Source: Climacteris rufus
Lineage: Eukaryota; Chordata; Aves; Passeriformes; Climacteridae
Length of the DNA: 64,000 bases
Assembly (NCBI GenBank): GCA_013398175.1
Contig: VZRZ01003219.1
Coordinates: 1,079,384-1,143,383 of the forward strand
Direction of reading: 5' to 3'
Shown piece by piece: positions 23,311 through 35,330 of this stretch. The notes under the pieces are model-generated. The model searched no databases. It worked only from the letters and a program-made list of their open reading frames with translations, and was not told the DNA's origin. Position 1 is the first letter of the stretch, and the number at the start of each line of letters is the position of its first letter. Position numbers and translations under genes: made by a program.

Positions 23311-26049
23311 CTGCGAGGGCAGGAGGGGAAGAGAAACAATTTACATTGGTTATATACATTCCAGGCTGAATAAGGAGATGCACTTAGCACTGTAAGCATA
23401 CCAACTAATTAATAATTAATACAAGGAGCTCCCTGCAGCTAGCAGGGGCAGTAACCTGCCAAGAATGAGTAGAGCCACATTGTCAGTGACTGCCTGTTAG
23501 CTGTTCTGCAAGATTCATCATTTAACCCACACATCTTGGAGTTACAAAGCTGACAAAGACCACTGAGGGCAAAAGAGTCAACCTCATGTCCTCGTGACTT
23601 GTGTCTGCACTGCTGGGAGGCAGCAAGACAGACTGCAAGAAGCTGAGGCCCTTGAGCAGGCATGAAAATGGGAAATGCAAACATAAGTGAAAGAAACAAA
23701 GCAAGGAGAGGGGCAACAGCCCAACCCTGCTGCAGTCAGGTCAACTGCCATCCTGCCCAGACAAGGAAATCTTAAACAAATAAAAAGATCTTCTCAATTG
23801 TCCTTGACTCTCTCCCCATCCTCCCAAAGCCCTGCTTCTACTCTGATAAGCAAACAAGAGCTGTACCTTGTGTTTATTTCTAGAGCAAAATCCAGGCAAA
23901 TCTGGATTCCTCTGACAAGTTCTCATGTATAGGTTTCTCTTTCTAGTCTTACTAGTTAGCATTCACGTTTAAGTGTGCATTTACCTCGAGCAACTCTGAG
24001 CAACCTACAGCTGAATTTGCTCCCAGCCCACCCCTGCCAGATATCCAAGCACCCCCCAGGGCATTAAGCAATGTCCTCTCATGACTCATTATCCTCTCCC
24101 CTAGGGCAGGAAAGGAAGCTGTATATAGCATAGGAATTTTTTTTTTTAAAGTTTGCTACCAGAGACAGGAAAAGACCATGCACAGAACTAAAGGCAGCAA
24201 GTCAGATTTTTTTTCCATGAATCTTCAGATCTTGTGGGCTCTTTTTGCTTCACCCTTAACTAGAATTGCCTCTAGTTAAGGCTGAAGCAAGTAGAGTTGC
24301 AGGAAACAGCAGAACAGCACTGGAGTATTTAGTCAGGACCAGGCAGCACCCTTAAAGACAACTTGCAGCCTAGGAACCAAAGCCCATCATAACCAGATTG
24401 GAGGAAACAAAACAAAAAAACCAAAGTTCACAACCTACTTGCCTAACTTGCTCAGAACCACCAAAAAATCCAAAGGGGTGTTATATGCCAATGGCAGCAT
24501 GAGGTGGGTACAGAGAATAAATGGTCTCTTCTTAACAACCAGTCTCAGTGCCTCTTTAAATAGCTCATCCCTGCATCCCTGTTGAGAGCCACAGGATCAT
24601 TTCCATGGAGTATGCCACTTGTATTTCAGAGCAAGTGGTCTGCACAGAGTGTGCAGCTATTGCATCCACTGTGTGAAACAAGGCAAGCCCAGCTTGCATC
24701 CCTCCTGCTGGGTCAGTGGGGTGCTCCATGCCAGTTTAGGACAGCCCTGCAGAAGCTGTTCTCATCTAGCTGATAACCAGCCCTTGCTTACCAGCTGCTG
24801 TAGCACCCTGCATTTTGGCTGTCAGCATCATTGCTCCCTGGTGTTCCTGGCAGGCCATCTGACTCACTGGGGTTTTATCACAAGGCAGCCTGAGCACAGC
24901 AACTTTGATTGTGCAGTGGACAAAGATAAGGGGAACAAGGTGGTGGCTCAGCCAGGCAGGATGACCCACAAGAGGAAGCAAATTGAAGAGGTAAAAGGGG
25001 GGAACAAGATAAGGATTAATAGGGCTGGGAGCACTCCAGGGCAGCATTGTCACATGCCCCACCACAGAAGCAGAGACATTTCCCTGGAAGCAGGTCACCC
25101 AGGAAGAGGGTGTTGAGAAAATCCTGAGATGAAGTATAAAAAGTTAAAGGTGATCAGATAGGACAAGGTGCAGTGAAAAGCTCCAAGGGGTGTGCAAAAA
25201 AATTCAGAATCAAGTCTGGAATTCAGGGAACAAAGTGAAACAAACAGACAGGAGAAGAATTCTGCTGACATGAAAGGCAAAAAAAAAAAAAAAAGGAAAT
25301 CGGGAGCTGAAATGAAAACCATGAAATGCAATGGGATGAGGTGAAAGTTTGCAAACCCATCAGGACAAGCCTTGGCTGGGTGGCCTCTGCCAGGCTCCAC
25401 TGCACAGCTGACTGGTGCTGCCCTGTCCCTGCCTGCTCCCCAGCACAGAGCTGTCAGACTGCCCAGACACAGGCTTACCTGCACAAGCACAAGGCACCAA
25501 GCCCCAGCTCCTGGCCTGCAGGGCACAGCACTTCTCTGAATCCTCAGGTGTGTTGCAACAAGGCTTTGGTATGCAGGAGGTACAATGCTCGTGCCCTGCC
25601 CCTCCAGAGCTGCACCCTGGTGCTCCCAGGGACTGCCAATGCAGTTTACCTCACCATAAAACAACTAACTCCCTGTTGTTCATTGTTGACCTTCAGGCTC
25701 TTTCAGCTTCCAGAGGCAGAATTTGGGAGATCACAGCTGGAGCAAAGCCTTGCTAGACTCCACAGGGCTGAGCTAGAGTGTGACAAACCCATGTGCATAG
25801 GAGAAGAGGGCTTTGTGAACACCAGTACCAGCTTGCCTGATCCTGTCCCACACTCATCAGGAAGTAAGGACAGACAGTGCTTCAGGAAAAACTGGGTTTG
25901 CAGAAAGGTGATCATTTGTCAGGCCATCTGATAGCTGGAAGGCATCAAAAGTCAGATGCTTAAGAAAACTAACTTCAAACACTAACATTACCTAGTGGTA
26001 CCACTTGAGGAAAGAGTCCAATCCCCAGTTTCTTCTCCCCTTCCTCTTC

Positions 26050-26400
26050 TCAAGGAGACCTTAGAACTTCTTCCAGTACCTAAAGGGGATCTACAAGAAG
26101 GTTGGAAAGGGACTATTCACAGAGGCAAGCAGTGATAGGACAAGGGGCAATGTTTCTAAGCTGATGGACAGTGGATTTAAATTGAATATCAGAAATAAAT
26201 TCTTTACCATGAGAGTGGTGAGACACTAGAGGAGCTTGCCCAGAGAAGCTGTGGATGCCCCATCCCTGGAAGGATTCCAGGTGAGGCTGGATGGGGCTCT
26301 GAGCACCCTGGTCTAGTGGAAGGTGTCCCTGCCCATGGCAGAGATGTTGAAAATCGGTGATCTTTAAGGTCCCTTCAAACTCAAACCATACTATGATTCA
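26050..26400 (+). mobile_element. CR1 LINE, 5'-truncated 3' end
   Basis: The characteristic CR1 3' region is readable in the sense direction: GATAGGACAAGGGGCAATG, GTGGTGAGACACTAG, CCCAGAGAAGCTGTGGATG, GGTCTAGTGGAAGGTGTC and a terminal GATCTTTAAGGTCCCTTC followed by CTATGATTC. It is a typical 5'-truncated avian copy of about 350 bases with modest divergence. Confidence 0.92.
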
Positions 26401-29400
26401 CCTGCTCCTACTTCTCATTTCTCTAGTACCAGCAGCCAGAGGTTGGCCTGGCCTTGAAAGTGCACATCCAACAGCCTCTAGGTCTTCAGGAGCAACTACA
26501 GGACCAGAAAGAGAGAGGACATCCTGGCTGATCTGTCCCTTCAGATTACCGTCTTTGTTTGCTCCACTTTCAAGCTCTGCTATGCCTTGGGGGGAGGGAG
26601 TGGGGGGGGCAGGGAGAGGGGAAATCCCTACATCCATTCTCAGCACTTGAATGTCCTGAGCAGGAAAGGGCAAACAGTCCTTAAAGCCTGAGCTGAACTC
26701 TGCTAAATGCCTGCTTGGTCCTGAGAGCCACTGACATCCCTCAATACATGCCAGGTATTGGTGGCATAGATTGAAAACCTGGATGGGCAGGCACTCAGGC
26801 ACTAGGCTGTGTCTGGGAGCCAAACGTCCCCAAGCCAGGGCACAGGGAGCAGTGGTTGGCAGCAGGGAGCAACAAGGAACCAATGCAGGAAGAAAGGCTT
26901 CAGCAAGAGACAAGGCAGCCTTTCCTTTTAAGCCTTTCCAGCAGTTTTAGGCTTGCTGGAAAAGGGTTCAAACCCTGTTTGGCTGGAGCTGTATGAGACA
27001 CAAGGCACAAAAAAAAGGAGAGAAAATTCCAAAGATGGTCACAGACAACTGATATAAGAATGTCACTTCTGCTTGGTGAGAACATGATACTGCAGACTAT
27101 TCCCAGGCTTGCCAGAGCTGACTCCAGAAATTCCCTTACCCACTGCCCCAGTCATCTGGCAGGGTCTTTCCCTCCTCAAACATCTTGGTGCAGGTCAAGG
27201 AGACTGACACCACAGCTCCCAAAAAAGACCTGCCAAGAAAAGTGCTTCATGCCAGCTGCCCCACACAGAGTTGCTATGGAGCAACCAAGCAATGTTTGCA
27301 ATACAAAACCAGAGAGAACATTTGATAGAGAAGCCTTTGTTTCACCACCCTTTACTCGGTTACTGCAGGTGGTGAATCCACCACAAGTTACTACAGAAAT
27401 GCCCAAGCCTGGTAGGGCTTTCCCTAGTATGTAAAGCAACAGAAATTACCTCCTAGCAATACAGAAGGCCATGATTTTTCTGAACATATCTCAGGGCAGT
27501 ACAGCTTTGCTATCACTTAGGCTAGCTTTGAATTCAGTGAGCTTTCTTTTTAGGTATTTGTGGAGCGCAAGAGACCACTATGAGCTACAGAAAACAGAGA
27601 AAAGTGTAAATATTCAAGTCCATGTCAGTTTGCACATTGTCTAAGTGAGAGATTAAAGTGAGCCTGACTGTAGCATGGGTATGACCAACATACAAGGCAT
27701 GCCACAGTACCCAATATGTGAAACTCCATACAAGTATCTCACATGTCTGGAGAGACTTGTTTCATCAGGATAAACAGTCCAAGGACTGCCACCAAGTCTT
27801 CTGTCCAGCTGAAGCAGGGTCCCCAGGAGACTGGCAGTTTGAATGGGTTTAGATGCTTCTTTGGAGAACATGCTGCAAGCCAACACAACCACAGAGACAC
27901 TGGGCCCAGGGGAGAGGACATGGCCATCTAATGTACTGTACCTCTCCACCCGGACTACTCTTGCCTCATTCAATTGCCCCGTGATCAGCTCACAAAGATC
28001 CCATTAAGTTGCTCTTTCCTTTCTACTGTTCCAGCACTCAACCTTCCAGACTACTCTTTCCAGTTTTCTTCCTGCTGCCTTCTCCCCATCCCACAAAAAA
28101 AATCACAGATCTCCTGCTACTGCTCTGTAACAACTCCCAAGGGTACAGGGATGAACACTGCAAAAACATCAATTTGACCCAACCAAGAGGACGAAGAAGT
28201 CATGAGTTATTTTTCAATTAGTCTCCCCATTTCGTCAGAGTCTGCAAAACTGTTGCCATCTGACAAAGCTTTGGCAAAAAAAACCCCCAAACTTCAAGGA
28301 CTACTTAAAGTGAGAGGTTAAAACTGAATCTTCTTATCGAGCCAAGTTTTGTCTTCCATAGCTCTGGTGTCAGTCCCACACACTTTTCCAGCATCCTGGT
28401 AGCTGGAGATAGTGCATGGGAGAAGATCATGCCAAAGCAGTTTCATATTTTTCCTTGTCACTTCTACCCCTTTACTGCCAGCATAAGATCATGCTTGGTT
28501 TGACAACTTTTCAGTAAAGCTCATCCAGGAGAAGACTTCCAAGTACTTCTTGGGTAGGTGGGAGAACAGCACAGAAAGCCACACAGCACCATGCAATAAC
28601 TTGGATCCCCCACCACCAGTACTGATCCTTAGGACAGAGGCACTTGGCTGCCTTCCTAAATGGGATGCTTTCCCTTAGCCAGACGTGCCTGGCAGCAACA
28701 CAGGAATTCAAGGAAAATGCAATAGCTCGTTAAAAAGTGGGTCTTTCCAGGCCTTAATTTTTATCTAGAGGATCAGATTCCCATGCTAGTGCTGCTTAAT
28801 AATGGAAAAACTTGAATTTTGAGCACACACACACCACAAAGGTAAAACAGCAGCACATTTTGCTAGCCTCCAAGAGAAGTTAACCCACACTTCCCCAGCA
28901 AAGCACTTGAAGGAGTGTTAAATACTTCCACAAGAGGTTAGTGCTACATCATGACTAGTACAAGGTGCCAGCAGACAGTAGTGATTAACAGCAGTAAAAA
29001 ATTAAGGCTGCAGAGAACAGGCCTCCCCTTTCACAGGCAAAGCCCACCACAGCCTGAGGGGAGGGTTGGCTTCTGGAAAGAGATGACCTCTCACATCTAG
29101 AAAGGGACAAAAGATGCAGTGTGGCGGGCTGATATGAAGTAGAGCCATTTCTGCCCCACCCCTGCTCACACAGGGCATCCCTGTGGTCTCTCCAGCAGTG
29201 CAGAGCACAGCCTGGATGAAGGTGGCTGCCTGCCAGCTCCCATCCTTGAGCAGGACAGCTTAGGAAGAGCTCTCTGCTTCATACTCGAGTCCTGAGTGCC
29301 ACCATGGTCACAGGCTGCTGCAAGCAACTCCTTTTCTGTAAAGTCACAGCACACATAATGTCGTTCCTGCTGGCAGAGCTGGCACTGCCTACCAGGAGCT

Positions 29401-32400
29401 GCACAGGTATCACACACCAGCATCTCCTTACACTGATCCTCTGAGATATTTCAGGATGGAAATCTTGGTGTGGCAGAACACACAGCCTGTGCTTCTCAGA
29501 AAAGGGGTGAGGCTAATTGCCATGCTCCCTTGTGCTGTGTAGTGGTAACAGGGAGAGGAAGGTAACTGATACAGAAAGCAGCCTGAATATAGCCCAGGAG
29601 AAGCAAAAGGCCTCTGCAGGCAAGAACAGGTACTTTGAATGAAAGTTTCATGACTCTCCCTAGAGCAGTAAAGCTACAGTGTAGAAAGTGTTTGAGAGGG
29701 ATTAGAAGTAGAGACCAGGAGACACCCACAAATCCAGATAGTTTTGTATGTTTTTACTAAAGGTAAATACAAAAGCTATTTTGGAGGAATCAAAGAAAGC
29801 ATCAGCACAGGGCAGCAGATGGAGATGGCTGCAGGTCCCTCTAGCTCCTGTGGCACCAGAAGGCCTGCAAGCAGCCTCACACCCTCCCCACACCACCAAC
29901 CCAGTCTGAGGAACTCCCCCAGCAGTGCTGGAACTCTGACCCTGTTTCCCCTCACACCACAGGAGGGACCTTTCCATCAGGAATTACTTCACTGCCCAAA
30001 TTCTTACAGCAGCCCAAGCCAACTGGAGGGATACCACAAGCACAGCTGATACCAGAACTCCATGAACAATCCCTTCAGCTCAGCCAAGGGGGAGGATTTA
30101 ACTTGGGAAGCCAGAAGACACCAGTCTCACCCTGCTGTTTCTAGTGCACCATGAAGAAAAGAGCTCCAGCTGGCACTGGTAACTGTGGAAATAGCAGCTA
30201 ATGCATATTACAGTCAGTCACCCCTTATGTAGGCCCTTTGAAGAGGGAGCAGATCCATTTCAGCTATACAAAGCAACATTCACAGAAAGCACTGAAGTCT
30301 AGTGTGGGTCTGGGATTTGTTTCTGAGGTCTGTGCAGAGCCCAGACTGTATGAAATCAAAACACCAGGAAAAGCCCAAGCCATTGCAGAGCAAGTCTTTA
30401 CTTGACTGCAGTTATCTAGAAGCCACCCCCCTGCATAACTCTGCTCAAATGGCAGTCAAAATGCAACTTGCTGGTGACAGAGGGATTTGGAGCAGCCACT
30501 CCTCCTACTTCAACTGCAGCTGCTGGATAACACAGCAGCTCTGGAACAGCTGTGCTGCCAAGAACAAAACATGGTGAGTGCTACCACAGGGTGATTGCAC
30601 CAGCAGGCAAGGCTCTGGAAGCCACCCCTGCCTGCTGCCAAGGTGATCCCAACACTGTCATCTCTTCAGCCTCTTGCTGGGTATAGTGTCTGCTGCGCAC
30701 CAGAGTAGACATTTTGGACATAATCCAAGTTTTCTCCTTTTCTGTCATGCCCTGCTTTGGGCATAGCCTGACTTCTGTGTTATTAAGCACCCACCACCAC
30801 CACTCTCATCTTCCCAGGCACTCTTTGCATCAGAGGTCTTCCTCACCTGAAGTTCAAATCTGTGTCCCATGTCTCAGGATCCCAGGCAGCCCTACTAAAA
30901 GCCACCACGTTTTCCCCATCTAAACTTTTTCCCAGACACAGCTCTATATCTAGATACTACTCTTTTTTCTTTAGTCAAGCATATTTTAATCTGCACTTCA
31001 TAGTGTTCAGTCCTAATGACCCCTTCATGTTAAAACACAGCTTGCACAAACGGACCTGCTTCTCCTCTCACTCAAGAGTTCCTCTGACATCCATCATCTC
31101 CATCCACACATTCTCTTCTTCAAAGAAAAGGTCGCAGTATCAGTTAGCCCAAGCTTCCAAATTAGGAGACCCTGGTTGAGCCCCCAGCTGTCACTTTTGC
31201 CTTGTTGTTCCCCTTCAGACTGCAGTCTTGAGAGAACAGACTCAGGACTGATTAACTCGTATCAACCACACCAGTAAGTTAACTGAATGATCAATAGCCT
31301 CATTAACACACCAGCAGTATCTCATGGTTATTTATATCACTTTGAACACAGCTATGAAACTACTGACCAAGCCTTATGAACCACACATGATGCTATTGAG
31401 TCACCCTTCCCTCCCACAGCACTTAGCATTAGGGTGCACATCTACTCCACTTTGCTCTCCCCCCACAACAAGCCTTTCCAACACAGACCTGATGCAGAGT
31501 CCAGCAGGCTGTTCAAGGAGCATCACTGCAGCATTCCAGGGGACTTGGGTTCTCAGGTTTCACTATCACCCAGTGCCTGCACTCCCACAGTCAGCTGCTC
31601 TCACCTTTATCTCATTTTATACCTCATTCTCTTATTTCAGGATCCACTTTTCCCACCACAAGCATGCCTCCCTTACTCCAGTCTCCTCCCAAACAGTCAA
31701 TCCACTCTTAATCACCTCTTCCTCATTGGTCTCAGTTTTGCCACGTTCATAACTAAACCTGACATTTCCAATATCACTACCTCAGCCTTACAATCTATTA
31801 CTGATATGGTGCAGGTAGCCTTGCAAGGTTTTACCCTCCAAGAACTGCTTCAGACACCCCATAATTATCTGGTTCCTCCTGGTTATACATTATTTACTTT
31901 ACACACTCCAAGACAACTCATTCAATTCCAGCCTTAATTCCCATGCCCCACTCCAGTTACCCACCAGCACTTTCTTATCTCACACACAGACAGTTTGCAT
32001 AGCAGAGCAACGTGTTTTGCACTTCCACAGTATCCCACTCTCTCAGCTGCTTGATTACAAGTCTTTGTCCTTGAAGCGCTCTTGGGAAAGTCTCCTGATG
32101 TCCTGCAAAGGCCTTAGCTGGATACACAGCCTGGTTCTCCAGAAGGAGTTTGTGCCCACAGCAGGTCTCCTCTATTGACATACACAGTGTCACAGCCAAC
32201 TAGCTACACTTTAAATACACTTAGATCCCATTTCCACGTATCCTACATCAAGGATGGATATGCAGAAGTGCAGAAGGCATAATCTTATGCACTTGCACTA
32301 AATCTTCCCAAGGGATCAACACCCTAAACAGTAGGACAGGAAAAAGATTATCCAGACTTCGGGGTTATATTACGTACAACATACCCCTTTAACATGTAAG

Positions 32401-33865
32401 GGGGTCTTCAGTTACAAAACCAACACATGTTGGGTTTCTAGAGCAAGTTCAAACATCTAAGCTAGAACTGCCCATGGGAACACTGCTCTTATTGCATCCC
32501 CCAAAGCAGACAGCTGCAGCATCTGCTGATTTACCGATCTGGAATAACTTTTTTAAAATCCAACTACCTTCCGTCATGGTCTTTAGACAATACAGAACAT
32601 CGCTCACAAATAACATTATTGATTTTTTTAAATGGAAATAAAAAGAAAACCTTCTGTTTCCAAGAAGACAACAACTCAGGAAATTACACAGAAGAGCCTT
32701 TCTCCTTTCTCCTAACTGAAGTGTTTAAAGCCTATCATAATGCAACAATAACAATTTACATTAGTATATTTCACAAGCAGGTGGTGCTAGGAATGTTACA
32801 GGATAGAGCACTGGTATGAATCAATACTCCAACCAAGTTATGCTACTGTACATGGATTTACACCCACTTGATCAAACAGCAGATGTGCCAGGGTGAAAGA
32901 GGCACCACCTCCAGAGATATTTGAGTTATTTCTGTTTCCAAAAAGCCAAGCAAAGCGCAGAACACTTCAGTTATACACTGCTACTGCAAACATTTAAACT
33001 AGCACATAACTAGAGAAACATTACAACACAGCCCAATCTTCAGTCAGAAGTGCAAAATACAGAGAGGCATTTACTGGGTGGGCATGTACTCACATCATGA
33101 GGAAAAACAACCAAGAGAATACCTTCACTTAAGCAAGGAGCAAGGAACAGTAGGATGCACAACTTGATCTTAAGAAGGCAAGTTACTTTCTAGAGGCCCT
33201 TGTCACCAAAGTGCTTTAATAACTCTCACACACACAGCTAGGAGATGCCCTAAGATACCACATCACACCTTGTGGAAGTTTTTCTGTGGTAACTAGGGTT
33301 GCAAAACCTGTCTGAACACGCCCTTGCACCTAAAGACAACAACAGGAAGCTCATTCCTTCAGCAATTACATTACATGCCCAGACAGGGAACAAGGATAAA
33401 GAACATAGGTAATGAAGCAGCTAAAATCAGCACATAAATCCACCATGTAAAAACCCTCAAAAGCACTCACCAAAACTTCAGGTTCTTCCTCAAGCCAGCA
33501 AAATATTATTAGGTAAACTAAAAGGACTGTATATTTTAGAGGAACAGACTGACTAACAGAAAGAACCCACCACCAAAGACTTTAGAAACAAACCCTCCTG
33601 CTTGCTCTCTGTTTTACTTCCCCCAAGCTTCTTGCTCATACTCAGTTACAATTAAGCTGGTATTTGTACTCACTGCTCATCCAGGTTATAATTAAGTAAA
33701 AAGCCATATCAGTGGCTCCCATCAGCACTACCTTATTGTAAGCACCTGCACTGTCATGAGCCTTTACAGACCGAAGTCTCTATAGGGGTTTTAAATGGGT
33801 GACTCGGTCGGCAAGGTCAGCTCATCATCACCCAGCAGCAGCAGTGCAGACCCTTAGGGATGCTT

Positions 33866-33912
33866 AGTGATTCCGTGATCTTAGAGACCTTTTCCAAACT
33901 AAATTATACTTT
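33866..33912 (+). mobile_element. Short CR1-like 3' tail remnant
   Basis: GATTCCGTGATCTTAGAGAC followed by CTTTTCCAAACTAAATTAT resembles the last bases of a CR1 copy (GATCTTAGAGGTCTTTTCCAA). The upstream part is not recognisable, so this is a very short or degraded copy. Confidence 0.4.
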
Positions 33913-34454
33913 AATTAGTGCCTTCTGCCTTGCTTTGCTCCAGGTGATCTTAATACCTGAAGCTAACTACCTACAAATCACTCTTTAATTACAAAACATG
34001 CTGATTGCAATTAGTTGCCTGGCTTCTAAGAATTTATAGAAATGACCTGTTTAGGAAGCTGCTAGTAAATCTAATGCACAAAAACAATGAAAAGTAATAG
34101 AGTACAATAAGATCTTCTGTACCTAGCAATTGGCTTTTGCCTCAGTTTTCCTTGGTGAAGCTTTCCCTGGTGAAATTTGAGAACAGTTGAATGGGAGCAA
34201 CTGTTGCAGTGAGAGATGGAAGGTGATGCATATGCTGAACACAGGACTTACTTCTTTGAGAGAAAGGCACAGAGAGATCTGAAATTATAAAGGACAAGAG
34301 TCCCTATTTTCTGAAATGCACAGGATGAATGTAAATGACTAGTGGGAGAGAAATATAAGTAGCTGATTACTAAGACCAGAGACAGGACATCTGTTCAATT
34401 ACTGCCCCTCGCCTGAGCAGCCAGGCACATTTTTTGTTTCCACTATGTCATTTT

Positions 34455-34862
34455 GCAGCTTGGCCACGCTCCTTGGAGAACAGGCAGCTCAGGGGGGACT
34501 TCATCGCTCTCTACAACTCTTTGACAGGAGGCTGTGCTGAGGTGGGGGCCAGGCTCTTGTACATTGCCTGCACTGAGAGGAACAGGGGCGACAGCCTCAA
34601 GCTGAGCCAGGAGAGATTCACATTAGATATCAGAAAGTGTTTTTCGCTGTTCGGGTGGTCAGGCATTGGAATAGGTTGCCTTGGGAGGTGGTGGAGTCAC
34701 CATCCCTGAAGGTGTTCAAGAGACATTTGGATCTAGCACTAGATAATGGTTTAGTGGTTTAGGGGTAACAGTGGTGGTGCTGAGCCGACAGGTGGACTGG
34801 ATGATCTTAAAGATCTCGTCCGACCTCGGTGATTCCGTGAGGATTCCGTGAGGATTCCCTGA
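34455..34862 (+). mobile_element. CR1 LINE fragment abutting the MFSD13A promoter
   Basis: CR1 words run in order: TGGCCACGCTCCTTGGAGAA, GGCAGCTCAGGGGGGACTTC, CTCTCTACAACTCTTTGACA, GGTGGTCAGGCATTGGAATA, GTGGTGGAGTCACCATCCC, GGTTTAGTGGTTTAGG and GATGATCTTAAAGATCTCGT. It ends in a GGATTCCGTGA repeat (34838-34860) corresponding to the CR1 3' microsatellite. Orientation is sense. The copy ends within about 20 bases of the CpG-rich promoter. Confidence 0.9.
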
Positions 34863-34869
34863 TCCCCTG

Positions 34870-35330
34870 ACTCCAAGCGCTGGCGTCCCCGACGCGGCCG
34901 CGTTTCCATGGCGACGGGCGGACGGACCATAGAGGAGGCGCCGCCCGCCCGGCTAGAGAGGCTCGTGCCGCCGGGGGCGGGGCCATGCAAATCTGGGAGC
35001 CGGGTGACCTCACACGAGATGGCGGCCGGGGAGGAGAAGGGGGTGCCGGTGGCTTCACTTGCCAGGACGCAAAATGGCCGCGGGGCGGGGCTATGCGGGG
35101 AGGGCGCGCATGTGCGGCCGCGCCGTGCGGTGGCGGAGCGGCGGGGGAGCGCCGGTACCGGACGCAGGTAGGAGGCGCCGAAGGGGCGGGCGGGTGCCTC
35201 TCCCGCCTTATCGCCGGCCCCGGTTTGTCTCCCTGCCTGCTGCGCGGTGGGGTGGGGGATGCCCCCATCCGCTCAGTAACGCGATTCGGGTACGGTGCGG
35301 GAGACACCACCCCGCCAGTGGGGCCGCCGT
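34870..35330 (+). promoter_or_regulatory. MFSD13A: CpG-island promoter of MFSD13A
   Basis: This dense CpG block is the only one near the 5' end of MFSD13A. Visible motifs are an octamer ATGCAAAT (34985-34992), YY1-type words GAGATGGCGGC (core 35019-35026) and AAAATGGCCGC (from 35071), an NRF1-like GCGCATGTGC (35106-35115) and several GGGGCGGGG boxes. The mix is typical of a TATA-less housekeeping promoter. It might also serve C10orf95 divergently, since no other CpG island lies between the two genes, but that is not shown. Confidence 0.75.
35040..35167 (+). other. MFSD13A: MFSD13A untranslated first exon (3' end defined)
   Basis: A donor GACGCAG|GTAGGA at 35168 closes a CpG-rich exon. The next plus-strand acceptor that leads into coding sequence is at 41033. 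The 5' boundary is approximate; transcription probably starts around the YY1-type motifs, as in many TATA-less promoters. Confidence 0.5.

Larger units (their letters stand above)
23323..34454. other. Upstream region of C10orf95, no coding exon recognised
   Basis: About 11 kb of AT-richer DNA without a CpG island. It contains a clear CR1 fragment at 26050-26400 and a short CR1-tail remnant near 33866, but no convincing exon. Open frames here, such as one of 189 codons at 25095-25664 on the minus strand, show no family resemblance. The DNA is either intronic (if C10orf95 begins near 34.9 kb) or intergenic. Confidence 0.5.

Noticed and set aside
26960..26985. GGTTCAAACC, resembling a tRNA B box
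   Set aside because: No A box at the right distance upstream and no cloverleaf pairing could be drawn.
29166..29423. Cys-rich minus-strand frame (CDTCAAPGRQCQLCQQ...)
   Set aside because: The cysteine spacing fits no zinc-finger class I know, the rest of the frame is low quality and there are no exon signals. Probably chance.
30714..31937. Several overlapping plus-strand frames rich in S, T, P and H
   Set aside because: Two frames overlap for several hundred bases with no domain; the composition reflects pyrimidine-rich plus-strand DNA rather than a protein.
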